From Palsa-504 sp050013055 (GTDB lineage: Bacteria > Actinomycetota > Actinomycetes > Streptosporangiales > Streptosporangiaceae): a stretch of DNA of 32,196 nt. Under the pieces are notes generated by a model. It had not been told where the DNA came from, did no database searches, and was given only the letters and a program-made list of their open reading frames with translations. Positions 16,148-23,638 of this stretch are shown here, one piece after another. The stretch spans positions 1 through 32,196 of the forward strand of contig JBEKGC010000123.1 in assembly GCA_050013055.1 (NCBI GenBank). Reading direction: 5' to 3'. Each line of letters opens with the position of its first letter. Within the stretch, counting starts at the first letter, position 1. The position numbers and the translations under genes are program-made.

Positions 16148-18441
16148 CGGGCTCCTCCGCTGCGGTCGGCGAGGGCGTGATCGGCGAGGGCGCGGACCCG
16201 GGCCGGGGTCAGCGGCAGCTGCCCGACGCCGCCGGCCAGCCCGAGCGCGTCCCTGACCGCGTTCGCCACCGCCGCGCCGACCGCGTTGACGCCGCCCTCG
16301 CCCGCTCCCATCACGCCGAGCGGATTACCCGGCGAGGGGGCGTCCTGGGCCAGCAGCACGTCGACCGGCGGGATCTCCGCCGCGGTCGGCATCCGGTACT
16401 CGATGAACGTGATCGCCTGGGGCTGGCCGTCCTCGTCGTAGCTGAACTCCTCGAGCAGCGCACCGCCGATCCCCTGGGCCACGCCCCCCCTGAGCTGGCC
16501 CTCCACCAGCATCGGGTTGATCGCGCGGCCCACCTCGTAGGCCACCAGATAGCGCAGCACCCGGACCTGCCCGGTCTGGGTGTCCACCTCCACGACGGCG
16601 GCGTGCACCCCGTACGGGTACGTCATCCGCGCGACCTCGAACCGGCGGCGGGCGGACAGGCCGGCCGGCTCACCCGGCTCACCCGCCTCCGCCGCGCGGG
16701 CCACGTCGGCCAGCGTGAGCTTCGCGTCGGCGTCGCCGCGGACGGCGATGGATCCGTCGCGGACCTCCAGGTCCTCCTCGGCGGCCTCGAGCATCCGCGC
16801 GGCCAGCCGCACCGCCCGCTCCCGTACCGCCGTCGCGGCCTGGTGCACCGCGCTGCCGCCCACCACGGTCGACCGCGACGCCCAGGAACCGGCGCCGAAC
16901 GGCTGGGCGGCGGTGTCCCCCGCGATCACCCGCACGGTGGCCGGATCGACGCCGAGCGCGTCGGCGGCGATCTGCGCGAGCACGGTCTGGATACCCTGGC
17001 CCAGCGAGGTCCCGCCGGAGAGCACCTGCACCTCGCCGGACGTGGTCACGGTCACGTCGGCGGTCTCCTGCGGGCCAAGTCCGCTCTTCTCCACGAACAT
17101 GGCCAGGCCGAAGCCGCGTGACTGGCCGGTCGTCCGGTAACCCAGGCGCTCCGCCTCCTTGACCGCGGCGGCGAGCAGGGCCGGGTAGTCGCCGGCATCA
17201 AGCACCAGGTCGGTGCCGAGGGTCTTGATGTGACGGTGGTGCGGCAGCTCGTCCTTGCTCAGCAGGTTACGTTCGCGCAGCGCCACCGGGTCGAGGCCGA
17301 GCTGGGTGGCGGCCACGTCGAGCAGGTGCTCGCGGGCCGAGGTGCCCTCGAACCGGCCCGGCGCCCGGTAGGTGCCGCACGGTGTCTTGTTGGTGAGCAC
17401 CACCCGCACCCGTCCCCGGTACGCGGGGATCCGGTAGGGACCAGGGAGCATCGCCACGGTTAGTTCGGGGACCGCGACGCCGTGGGTGCGGCAGTAGGCG
17501 CCGTTGTCGTGCACGACGTCATCCCGCAGGCCGGTGATCCGGCCGCGGGCGTCGAAGGCGGCGGAGATGCGGTGCTGCTGCTGACGGGAATGGTTCGCCG
17601 CCATCAGGTGCTCGGCCCGGTCCTCCGCCCACTTGACCGGGCGCCCCAGCCTGACCGCCAGCCAGGGGATGAGGAAATCCTCGGGGTAGAACTCGCCCCT
17701 GACGCCGAAACCGCCGCCCGCGTCGACGGCGTGCACATGGATGAGCGTCTCCTCCAGGCCGAGCATGCGGGCCAGCAGGTCGCGGTTGAACACCGGGACC
17801 TTGGTCATGCCGTAGATGTCGAGGCCGCCCGCGTTCTTGGGTACGGCCAGCAGGCAGCGGGGCTCGAGCGGCACGCCGGTGTGCCGGCCGATCGCGAGCT
17901 CGATGCTGACCACCTGCGCGGCCTGGCCGAACGCGGCGTCGGTGTCGCCGTAGCCGAGGCTGAGCTCGGCGGCGACGTTGCCCCGGTCATCGCTGGCGTC
18001 GCATGCGTCCAGGACTGCGGGCAAGCCGGCGAGGTCGAGGTCCACGAGCTCGGCGGCGTCCTCGCACGCGTACGGGTCGTCGCCGACCACGACGGCGAGC
18101 GGCTCGCCGACGTAACGGACCACGTCCGCGGCCAGCACCGGCTGCAGGTACGCGCTGAGATCCTCGTCCCCTACCGCCAGGCGGACGGGGATGACCAGGC
18201 CCGCGGGCAGGTCCTTCGCGGTGACGATCGTGGTGATGCCCGGGGCCTGGGCGGCCGCGGTGACGTCGACCTCGCGGAGCAGGCCGTGCGCGGACGGGGA
18301 GCGGACGATCCTGGCCCACAGCTGCCCGGGGACGCTGATGTCGTCGCCGAACCGGCCGAGCCCGCGGAGCAGCCGGGGATCCTCGTGCCGCGGCAGCCGG
18401 GCGCCGATGGCCCGGCCGGCCTGGTCCCCGGCTGGCCTCAC
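16144..18441 (-). CDS. Molybdenum hydroxylase large (molybdopterin-binding) subunit, second copy
   Basis: The 765-residue protein is of the xanthine dehydrogenase/CoxL family. The start is GTG at 18441, overlapping the 2Fe-2S gene stop (GTGA); the protein begins VRPAGDQAGRAIGARLPRHEDPRLLRG, as expected. The open frame continues upstream to 19155, but that part is the shadow of the neighbouring gene. Seen: GGGFGVRGEFYPED, the active-site loop TPCGTYRAPGR (neither the AYXCSFR form-I CO dehydrogenase motif nor AYRGAGR), GTSLGQGIQTVLAQIAAD and the catalytic-Glu motif GAGEGGVN near the C-terminus. It hydroxylates an unknown substrate at a Mo-cofactor with water as oxygen source. It differs clearly from the other large subunit in this operon, so it is not a recent duplicate. 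Confidence 0.9.
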   Translation of the reverse strand: MRPAGDQAGRAIGARLPRHEDPRLLRGLGRFGDDISVPGQLWARIVRSPSAHGLLREVDVTAAAQAPGITTIVTAKDLPAGLVIPVRLAVGDEDLSAYLQPVLAADVVRYVGEPLAVVVGDDPYACEDAAELVDLDLAGLPAVLDACDASDDRGNVAAELSLGYGDTDAAFGQAAQVVSIELAIGRHTGVPLEPRCLLAVPKNAGGLDIYGMTKVPVFNRDLLARMLGLEETLIHVHAVDAGGGFGVRGEFYPEDFLIPWLAVRLGRPVKWAEDRAEHLMAANHSRQQQHRISAAFDARGRITGLRDDVVHDNGAYCRTHGVAVPELTVAMLPGPYRIPAYRGRVRVVLTNKTPCGTYRAPGRFEGTSAREHLLDVAATQLGLDPVALRERNLLSKDELPHHRHIKTLGTDLVLDAGDYPALLAAAVKEAERLGYRTTGQSRGFGLAMFVEKSGLGPQETADVTVTTSGEVQVLSGGTSLGQGIQTVLAQIAADALGVDPATVRVIAGDTAAQPFGAGSWASRSTVVGGSAVHQAATAVRERAVRLAARMLEAAEEDLEVRDGSIAVRGDADAKLTLADVARAAEAGEPGEPAGLSARRRFEVARMTYPYGVHAAVVEVDTQTGQVRVLRYLVAYEVGRAINPMLVEGQLRGGVAQGIGGALLEEFSYDEDGQPQAITFIEYRMPTAAEIPPVDVLLAQDAPSPGNPLGVMGAGEGGVNAVGAAVANAVRDALGLAGGVGQLPLTPARVRALADHALADRSGGAR

Positions 18442-18941
18442 ATGGTGTCCTTGGGCGCGCCGCGGGCGTGGGCGGTGGCTAGGACGGCCTCGATGAGACC
18501 CTGGTAGCCGGTGCAACGGCACAGGTTGGACGCGATGAGCTCGCGGGCCTGGTCCTGCGTCAGCGTTCTGGCTTCGGTTTCTGTTTCGGCGAGGTAGGCC
18601 TCGGCCAGCATGAGGAAGCCGGGCGTGCAGAACCCGCACTGCAGCGCGTGATGATCGCTGAACGACTGCTGCAGGTCCGTCAGCTGCTCGCCCGCGGCCA
18701 GACCCTCCACCGTGCGGACCTCCGCCCCGTCGGCCTGGACGCCGAAGACCAGGCAGGCCCGGACCGGGGCGTCGTCCAGGATCACCGTGCAGGCGCCGCA
18801 GATACCGTGCTCGCAGCCCAGATGCGTGCCGGTGTAGCCGAGGTCGTGGCGGAGCATGTCGGCCAGCGTCCGGCGGGCCTCGACCACCAGGGTGTGGTCC
18901 CGGCCGTTGACCTTGACCGTGATCGGGTGCGTGTCGGTCAT
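18438..18941 (-). CDS. Molybdenum hydroxylase small 2x[2Fe-2S] subunit (CoxS-type)
   Basis: The 167-residue electron-transfer subunit has a plant-ferredoxin-type cluster in LGCEHGICGACTVILDD and a later Cys that completes the first site (DAPVRACLVF). The second, all-helical cluster domain has CGFCTPGFLML and NLCRCTGYQGLIEAV. Length and spacing are typical. It passes electrons from the Mo site to FAD in the partner subunit. It overlaps the first large-subunit gene and the second large-subunit gene by 4 bp each. As the only Fe-S subunit, it must serve one or both large subunits. Confidence 0.95.
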   Translation of the reverse strand: MTDTHPITVKVNGRDHTLVVEARRTLADMLRHDLGYTGTHLGCEHGICGACTVILDDAPVRACLVFGVQADGAEVRTVEGLAAGEQLTDLQQSFSDHHALQCGFCTPGFLMLAEAYLAETETEARTLTQDQARELIASNLCRCTGYQGLIEAVLATAHARGAPKDTM

Positions 18942-21343
18942 CGGGCGTCCTGTCCGTTAAGCATGGCTTGGGTGAGCACGGCTTGGTTGAGCACGGCTTG
19001 GTTGAGCACGGCGCTGACGTCGGGCGGCAGCACCGGGATGTGGTCGAAGCGCGCCTCGGTGTCGGACAGCGCGTCGTTGATGGCGCCGAGCACCGCCGCC
19101 GGGGCGCCGATCGTGCCGCCCTCCCCCATGCCCTTGGCGCCCGTGTCCCCCACACCGGACGGTGTCTGCAGGTGGACGATGTCCACGGCGCACAGCTCCG
19201 TGGCGGTCGGCGCCAGGTAGTCCATCAGCGTGGCGCTCACCGGCTGGCCCTCGGGGTCGAAGCAGACGCGCTCGAGCAGCGCGGCCGCCACCCCCTGGGT
19301 CACCCCGCCGCGCACCTGCCCGTCCACCACCATCGGGTTGATGACGACACCGCAGTCCTCGACCACCAGGTACCTATGCAGCCGGATCGCGCAGGTGCCC
19401 GGGTCGATCACCACCATGGCCGCGTGACAGGCGTTGGAGAAGGTGCCCGGCGGGTCGAACGTGGCCCGGGCTTCCAGCCCGTACCGCAGGTCTTCGGTCA
19501 GCCGGTGCGCCTGGAAGTGCACAAGCCGCGCCAGCTCCCCGATGGGCACAGCGGCATCGGCGTCCCCGCGGACACGCGCCGTGCCCTCGGCCAGCTCCAC
19601 GTCCGCCGGGCTGACCTCGAGGACCGACGCGGCCACCTGGCGCAGCTGGCCGGCCACGATGTCCGCGGCCCGCCCGGCGGCGCCGCCGCCGATGACCACC
19701 GAACGGCTGCCCCAGGTGCCCCAGCCGTAGGAGGCCAGGTCGGTGTCCCCCTGGCGCAGCCGGACCTGGTCCGGGTGCACGCCGAGCCGGTCCGCGACGA
19801 TCTGCGCGAACGTGGTCTCGTGTCCCTGGCCGTGCCCGCACGTCCCGGTGGTGACGATGACCTCGCCGGTCGGGTCCATCCGGACCATGGCCGTGTCATA
19901 GCCGGGAGTCATCCGCATCCGGCGCTGCGACATGATCGGAGTGCCGAGGGAGTTGCGTTCGGAAAAGCAGGCGTAGCCGATCCCGGCCCGGTGCCCGGCG
20001 GCGCGGAGCCGGTCGCGTTCGGCGGACCAGTCGTGCTCGGTCACGTACTTTTCCGCCCGATCCAGCGACTCGCGGTAGCTGCCCTCGTCGTAGGTGATCC
20101 CGTTGACCCCGGTGTAGGGGAACTCGTGGGCGTTGATGAGGTTGCGGCGGCGCACGTTGAGCGGGTCGAGCCCGAGCGCCTCGGCGCCCTTTTCCATCAG
20201 CCGCTCCATGACCAGCACGAGCTGCGGCCGGGACACCCCGCGGTAGGGTGCGGTGGGCGCCTTGTTGGTGGCGATGGCCCGGCCGCGGGCACGGTAGGCG
20301 GGCACCTTGTAGACGCCAGGCAACTCTGTGCACGCCATCAGCGGCTCGACCGCGCAGGTGAAAGGGAACGCCGAGTACGCTCCGGTGTCGCAGTCGACCT
20401 CCGCGTCCAGGGCCAGGATCGTTCCGTCCGGGCCGAACGCCGCCCGGACCTCGTACCGCTGCTCATGCCCGTGGAACGCGGCGGTCAGGTTCTCCTGCCT
20501 GTCCTCGATCCAGCACACCGGCCGCCGCAGCCGCAGCGCGGCCGCCGCCACGGCCACCTCCTCCCGGCCGACCACGCACTTGAGCCCGAACCCGCCGCCG
20601 ACATCGGGGGCGATGACCCGGATGGCGCGCTCCGGCAGGCCGAGGGCCTGCGCGACGCCTGACCTGACCTGGTGCGGGATCTGGGTCGAGACGTGCATGA
20701 CCAGCTGGTCGTCACGGTCGTCCCATTCGGCCAGGCAGGCGCGTCCCTCCAGCGGCAGGGCGGCGACCCTGGCGCTGCGGAAGGTGGCGGTGACGGTGGC
20801 CGCGGCCTGCGCGAAGATGTCACCGAGCCGGTCGTCGTCGAACATCAGCAGGTCGACCAAACGGTTCCCGGCGGCTTGCTCGTGCAGCCTAGGTGCCTCG
20901 CTCGCGGTGGCCGCCTCGATGCTGGCCACGGCCGGCTGCGGGTCCCAGTCCACCTCGACAAGCTCGGCCGCGTCCTCAGCGCGGTAGGCGTCGTCCGCGA
21001 TGACGACCGCGACCGGCTCGCCGACGAAGCGGACCTTGTCCCCGGCCAGGATGGGCATCCGGGTGGGCACGAACTCATCGCGTTCGAGCACGGCGAGCAG
21101 GTAGGGGTCGCCGAGGCTGGCGGCGGTGAGGACGGCGGCTACGCCGGGAGCCTGCCGGGCGGGGTCTGTCGTGAGGCGTTCTATCCGCGCGTGCGCGTGC
21201 GGGCTCCGGACGAACGCGGCGTGCAGCAGGCCGGGCCGGGTGAGGTCGGACACGAACCGCCCCCGGCCAAGCAGCATCCGGCGGTCCTCCTTCCGCGGCA
21301 CAGGCACCCCGACCCAGCGGCCGTCGTAGGGCTGGCTCTTCAC
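18938..21343 (-). CDS. Molybdenum hydroxylase large (molybdopterin-binding) subunit, first copy
   Basis: The 801-residue xanthine dehydrogenase/CoxL-family protein begins VGVPVPRKEDRRMLLGRGRFVSDL after a short leader (start at 21343, 4-bp overlap with the FAD gene). Seen: GGGFGLKCVVGREEVAVA, the active-site loop APTAPYRGVSR (not the form-I CO dehydrogenase loop), GTCGHGQGHETTFAQIVADRLGV, GWGTWGSRSVVIGGGAA and the catalytic-Glu motif GMGEGGTIGAPAA. Both large subunits in this operon keep all key motifs, so both look functional. The extreme C-terminus carries a repeat (AVLNQAVLNQAVLTQAML) made by a 15-bp tandem DNA repeat, which looks recently expanded. The substrate is unknown; relatives act on N-heterocycles, purines and aldehydes. 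Confidence 0.9.
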   Translation of the reverse strand: MKSQPYDGRWVGVPVPRKEDRRMLLGRGRFVSDLTRPGLLHAAFVRSPHAHARIERLTTDPARQAPGVAAVLTAASLGDPYLLAVLERDEFVPTRMPILAGDKVRFVGEPVAVVIADDAYRAEDAAELVEVDWDPQPAVASIEAATASEAPRLHEQAAGNRLVDLLMFDDDRLGDIFAQAAATVTATFRSARVAALPLEGRACLAEWDDRDDQLVMHVSTQIPHQVRSGVAQALGLPERAIRVIAPDVGGGFGLKCVVGREEVAVAAAALRLRRPVCWIEDRQENLTAAFHGHEQRYEVRAAFGPDGTILALDAEVDCDTGAYSAFPFTCAVEPLMACTELPGVYKVPAYRARGRAIATNKAPTAPYRGVSRPQLVLVMERLMEKGAEALGLDPLNVRRRNLINAHEFPYTGVNGITYDEGSYRESLDRAEKYVTEHDWSAERDRLRAAGHRAGIGYACFSERNSLGTPIMSQRRMRMTPGYDTAMVRMDPTGEVIVTTGTCGHGQGHETTFAQIVADRLGVHPDQVRLRQGDTDLASYGWGTWGSRSVVIGGGAAGRAADIVAGQLRQVAASVLEVSPADVELAEGTARVRGDADAAVPIGELARLVHFQAHRLTEDLRYGLEARATFDPPGTFSNACHAAMVVIDPGTCAIRLHRYLVVEDCGVVINPMVVDGQVRGGVTQGVAAALLERVCFDPEGQPVSATLMDYLAPTATELCAVDIVHLQTPSGVGDTGAKGMGEGGTIGAPAAVLGAINDALSDTEARFDHIPVLPPDVSAVLNQAVLNQAVLTQAMLNGQDAR
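18961..19020. repeat. 15-bp tandem repeat at the 3' end of the first large-subunit gene
   Basis: Units at 18961-18975, 18976-18990 and 18991-19005 plus a partial fourth match GCACGGCTTGGTTGA, with the first slightly diverged. They encode repeats of AVLNQ/AVLTQ just before the stop codon and lie outside the conserved fold. Confidence 0.8.
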
Positions 21344-22254
21344 GGGTTGCCGCCGGGCTGAGCTGGGGCCTGAGCTGGGGCCTGGGTCGGATCGGGGAGC
21401 TTGGCTGCTTCGGCGAGGGCGCGTTCGACCAGGGTGACGGTCAGCCTGCGCCGGTACTCACCGCTGCCGTGGGTGTCTTCCGGCGGGTCGATCTGGCTCG
21501 CGGCGTGCTCGCCCATGGCCCGCCAGGTGGCAGCGGTCGCGGGCTGGCCGGCCAGCGGGTCCGCGTTGACCTCGACCGGCAGCGGGCCGACGCCGCCGAG
21601 AACCACCCGGCCCGACCGGCATGCCCCGTCCTCGATGTCCGCGGACACCGCGGCCGCCACGATCGCGAAGTCCCCCTGCCGCTGGGCGAACTCGGTGAGC
21701 ACCGCCCGCGGTGTAGCCAGCGGGAAGCACAGCTCGGTGATCATCTCGTCGGGACCGGCCGCCGTGCTGTAGTACCCCTGGAAGAACTCGGCGGCCGGGA
21801 CGGTGCGCTGGCCCTGCGGCCCGGCCAGGATCACCTGCGCGCCGAGCAGCATGGCCAGCAGGCACCACTCTGACGCCGGGTCGGCGTGCGCGATGCTGCC
21901 ACCGAACGTGCCCCGGCTGCGGATCGGGTAGTGCCCGATCCAGCGGGCGGCACGAGGCAGCACGCCGAACCCGGCCCGGACGGCGGGATCGCGCGTGGTC
22001 TCGACGGCACGGTGGGTGGTCAGCGCGCCGATGCGCAGGCCGTCCTGGCCGCCCGGGTCCGCCCGCAGGTAGTTCAGGCCTTCGATCTTGGTCACGTCGA
22101 TCAGCGCGGCCGGCCGGGCCAGCCGGAAGTTCATCATCGGGACCAGGCTCAGGCCCCCGGCCAGGATCTTGGCCTCGTCGCCCAGTTCGGCGAGCAGCCC
22201 GACCGTCTCCGCGACGCTGTGCGCGCGATAATAGGCGAACGGCGCTGGCTTCAC
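21340..22254 (-). CDS. Molybdenum hydroxylase FAD-binding medium subunit (CoxM-type)
   Basis: The 304-residue subunit binds FAD and passes electrons from the Fe-S clusters to the final acceptor. Seen: the first FAD motif AKILAGGLSLVPMMNFRLARP, the TTHRAVE segment, the second FAD motif RGTFGGSIAHADPASEW and a CO-dehydrogenase-flavoprotein-type C-terminal domain (FAIVAAAVSADIEDG). The start is GTG at 22254, where the family N-terminus (VKPAPFAYYRAHSVAE) begins and GAGGAG lies 5 nt upstream. The open frame reaches 22527, but the upstream part is made of promoter-region repeats. First gene of the operon; it overlaps the first large-subunit gene by 4 bp. The operator palindrome at 22342-22351 is about 90 bp upstream of the start. 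Confidence 0.92.
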   Translation of the reverse strand: MKPAPFAYYRAHSVAETVGLLAELGDEAKILAGGLSLVPMMNFRLARPAALIDVTKIEGLNYLRADPGGQDGLRIGALTTHRAVETTRDPAVRAGFGVLPRAARWIGHYPIRSRGTFGGSIAHADPASEWCLLAMLLGAQVILAGPQGQRTVPAAEFFQGYYSTAAGPDEMITELCFPLATPRAVLTEFAQRQGDFAIVAAAVSADIEDGACRSGRVVLGGVGPLPVEVNADPLAGQPATAATWRAMGEHAASQIDPPEDTHGSGEYRRRLTVTLVERALAEAAKLPDPTQAPAQAPAQPGGNP

Positions 22255-22338
22255 CTGGCTCCTCGGGTCCGCTCGGCTCTCCCGGTCCGGTTCTCGGCTC
22301 TCGGCTCTCCGGCCCAGTTCCGGCTCTCTGGCCGGTTC

Positions 22339-22352
22339 ATTTGGTATACCAT
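22339..22352. promoter_or_regulatory. Probable GntR operator, hydroxylase operon
   Basis: ATTTGGTATACCAT contains the perfect 10-bp palindrome TGGTATACCA (22342-22351) and is identical over 14 nt to 26629-26642. The GT-N2-AC core fits the FadR/FCD subfamily, and a member of that subfamily is encoded in this operon. The site lies about 90 bp upstream of the FAD-subunit GTG. Confidence 0.75.
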
Positions 22353-22405
22353 ATTTCAGGCGTTTCCGGGGTGGCGCAGGATTTAGGCGTTTCGGGGTGG
22401 CGCAG
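22353..22405. repeat. Tandem duplication next to the operator
   Basis: 22353-22379 and 22381-22405 are the same segment (core GTTTC/GGGGTGGCGCAG) differing by two single-base deletions. It abuts the operator on the upstream side of the hydroxylase operon. Possibly a duplicated activator or promoter site. Confidence 0.6.
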
Positions 22406-22475
22406 ACCATCGGGCCGGGTCGCGGATCCCTGGCGGGCCCGACGTGCTCCGGGCCTGCGTCAGCGCCCCGCTCCC

Positions 22476-22527
22476 ATGATCGCGAAGAGTTTTTACCCGC
22501 GGGCGGGTAAAAAGTCTTCGCGATCAT
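22476..22527. repeat. Near-perfect 52-nt palindrome
   Basis: The arms 22476-22500 and 22503-22527 are complementary over 25 bases with one mismatch and a 2-nt centre. The outer part is ATGATCGCGAAG and the inner part TTTTTACCCGC. It lies between divergent promoters rather than after a gene, so it is not an obvious terminator. It could be an operator pair, a cruciform site or a small mobile palindromic repeat. Confidence 0.7.
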
Positions 22528-22878
22528 TAAATTTGCCCGGAGAACACGACCCGGCCCAGGCGTGCGGCATTAAATCACATTCACGGCCCCGGCACGCCGC
22601 GAAGTCACCTTACTTTGGAATGCTGACATCGTGCACCTTTTCCACCACGGAGCCCGGATCCACCACACGAACTTTTCGGTCGATGCATCACAAGCACAGC
22701 GGGTGCTGTCCCGTCACTCGGGGATCGCGGGGCCCGGCGGAGCCGCTCGGACGGGCCTGCCGCCGCGCTGGCCGGCATCCCGGGGTCCCACGTCAGCACC
22801 GCGGCATCAGGACCAAGCCCGATGGGGCAGCTTGACAGGAAGAATCACACCTACGGAGCACTGGTGCTGCTACGACTA

Positions 22879-22892
22879 GTGGTCAGGACCAC
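22879..22892. promoter_or_regulatory. Candidate operator palindrome before crotonase/ligase operon
   Basis: GTGGTCAGGACCAC is a 6-bp inverted repeat with a 2-bp centre, 38 bp upstream of the crotonase ATG. Its TGGT/ACCA ends recall the GntR-type site elsewhere in the locus, but the spacing is wider (N4 instead of N2), so it may bind a different regulator or bind weakly. Confidence 0.4.
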
Positions 22893-22930
22893 CGAATTCT
22901 GCGGGATCTCTCACCCTACGGAGCCTGAGC

Positions 22931-23638
22931 ATGGCGCATCCTCAACTGCTGGTGGAGAACGGGCCGCCCGGCTGCCGCTGGCTGCGGCTGGCCCGGCCCG
23001 AGCGGCGCAACGCCCTCGATGTCAGCCTGACCCGCGCCGTACGGGACGCGCTCGCGGCCGACCCGGCGGAGCTTGTGCTGCTGGGCAGCTCCGATCCGCA
23101 CGTGTTCTGCGCTGGCGCGGACCTGACCATTTCCGATGCCGAACGAGCCGTCATCTCCGAGCTGCTCTACGACTGCTGCCAGACGATCATCACCAGGCCG
23201 GGACCGGTGATCGCCGTCCTGAGCGGGCCAGCGGTCGGCGGCGGCGCACAGCTCGCGGCCGCCTGCGATCTGCGGATCGCGAGCCCGGCGGCCAGGCTGC
23301 GCTGGACCGGGCCGCCTGGCCTGAACCTCGCGGTGGGTGCCTGGCTGCTGCCCGACCTGGTCGGCCGCGGCGTGGCCACGGACCTGATGCTGACCGGCCG
23401 CTGGATGGAAGCGCCGGAGGCACTGGCCCTCGGGCTCGTCCACCGCGTCAGCGCGGAGCCGGACGCGCTGGCCAGCGAGATCGCCGCCGACCTGGCGCGG
23501 CGCGGCGCGGGCGCCGCGCTCAAGTCGGTGATGGCGGGGCCGGAGCTGCTCGGCCGGCTGCGGGCCGAACGTCTGGCTAACCGGTCGGTCTGGGCCCAGG
23601 TAACCAAGGCCAGCCCGGCTGCCTCTGCCGGGACATGA
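22931..23638 (+). CDS. Crotonase-fold protein (enoyl-CoA hydratase/isomerase family) lacking both usual glutamates
   Basis: The 235-residue protein of the crotonase superfamily acts on acyl-CoA thioesters in the cytoplasm. The oxyanion-hole segments are present: FCAGADL (59-65) and SGPAVGGGAQLAAACD (98-113). Where enoyl-CoA hydratase has its two catalytic glutamates, this protein has Gln107 and Gly130 (GPPGLNL in place of the usual G-x-P-E). A plain hydratase is therefore unlikely; isomerase, decarboxylase, hydrolase or dehalogenase activity is possible. The protein is shorter than the usual ~260 residues. The ATG follows CGGAG by 7 nt. Its stop overlaps the CoA-ligase start (ATGA), so the two probably work on the same thioester. 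Confidence 0.85.
   Translation: MAHPQLLVENGPPGCRWLRLARPERRNALDVSLTRAVRDALAADPAELVLLGSSDPHVFCAGADLTISDAERAVISELLYDCCQTIITRPGPVIAVLSGPAVGGGAQLAAACDLRIASPAARLRWTGPPGLNLAVGAWLLPDLVGRGVATDLMLTGRWMEAPEALALGLVHRVSAEPDALASEIAADLARRGAGAALKSVMAGPELLGRLRAERLANRSVWAQVTKASPAASAGT

Larger units (their letters stand above)
22255..22930. other. Divergent regulatory region between hydroxylase operon and crotonase/ligase operon
   Basis: This region of about 676 bp has no gene. From left to right it holds four CGGCTCTC copies (22273-22328), the operator palindrome (22342-22351), a duplicated ~26-bp segment (22353-22405), a near-perfect 52-nt palindrome (22476-22527) and a second palindrome GTGGTCAGGACCAC (22879-22892) just before the crotonase gene. 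The density of symmetric elements suggests complex control of both operons. Confidence 0.65.

Noticed and set aside
18442..19155. Upstream 238 codons of the 1003-residue open frame containing the second large hydroxylase subunit
   Set aside because: They overlay the Fe-S gene in another frame and are Pro/Arg/Gly-rich nonsense. The true start is GTG 18441.
18968..20662. 564-codon plus-strand frame antisense to the first large hydroxylase subunit
   Set aside because: Shadow frame rich in Arg, Gly, His and Val; the minus frame has all family motifs.
18938..21343. Aerobic CO dehydrogenase (coxL) identity for the large hydroxylase subunits
   Set aside because: Neither large subunit has the AYXCSFR active-site loop of form-I CO dehydrogenase, so CO oxidation is not supported.
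22255..22527. N-terminal extension of the FAD subunit open frame
   Set aside because: Encoded by the palindrome, operator and repeats of the promoter region; the family N-terminus and a good ribosome-binding site are at 22254.
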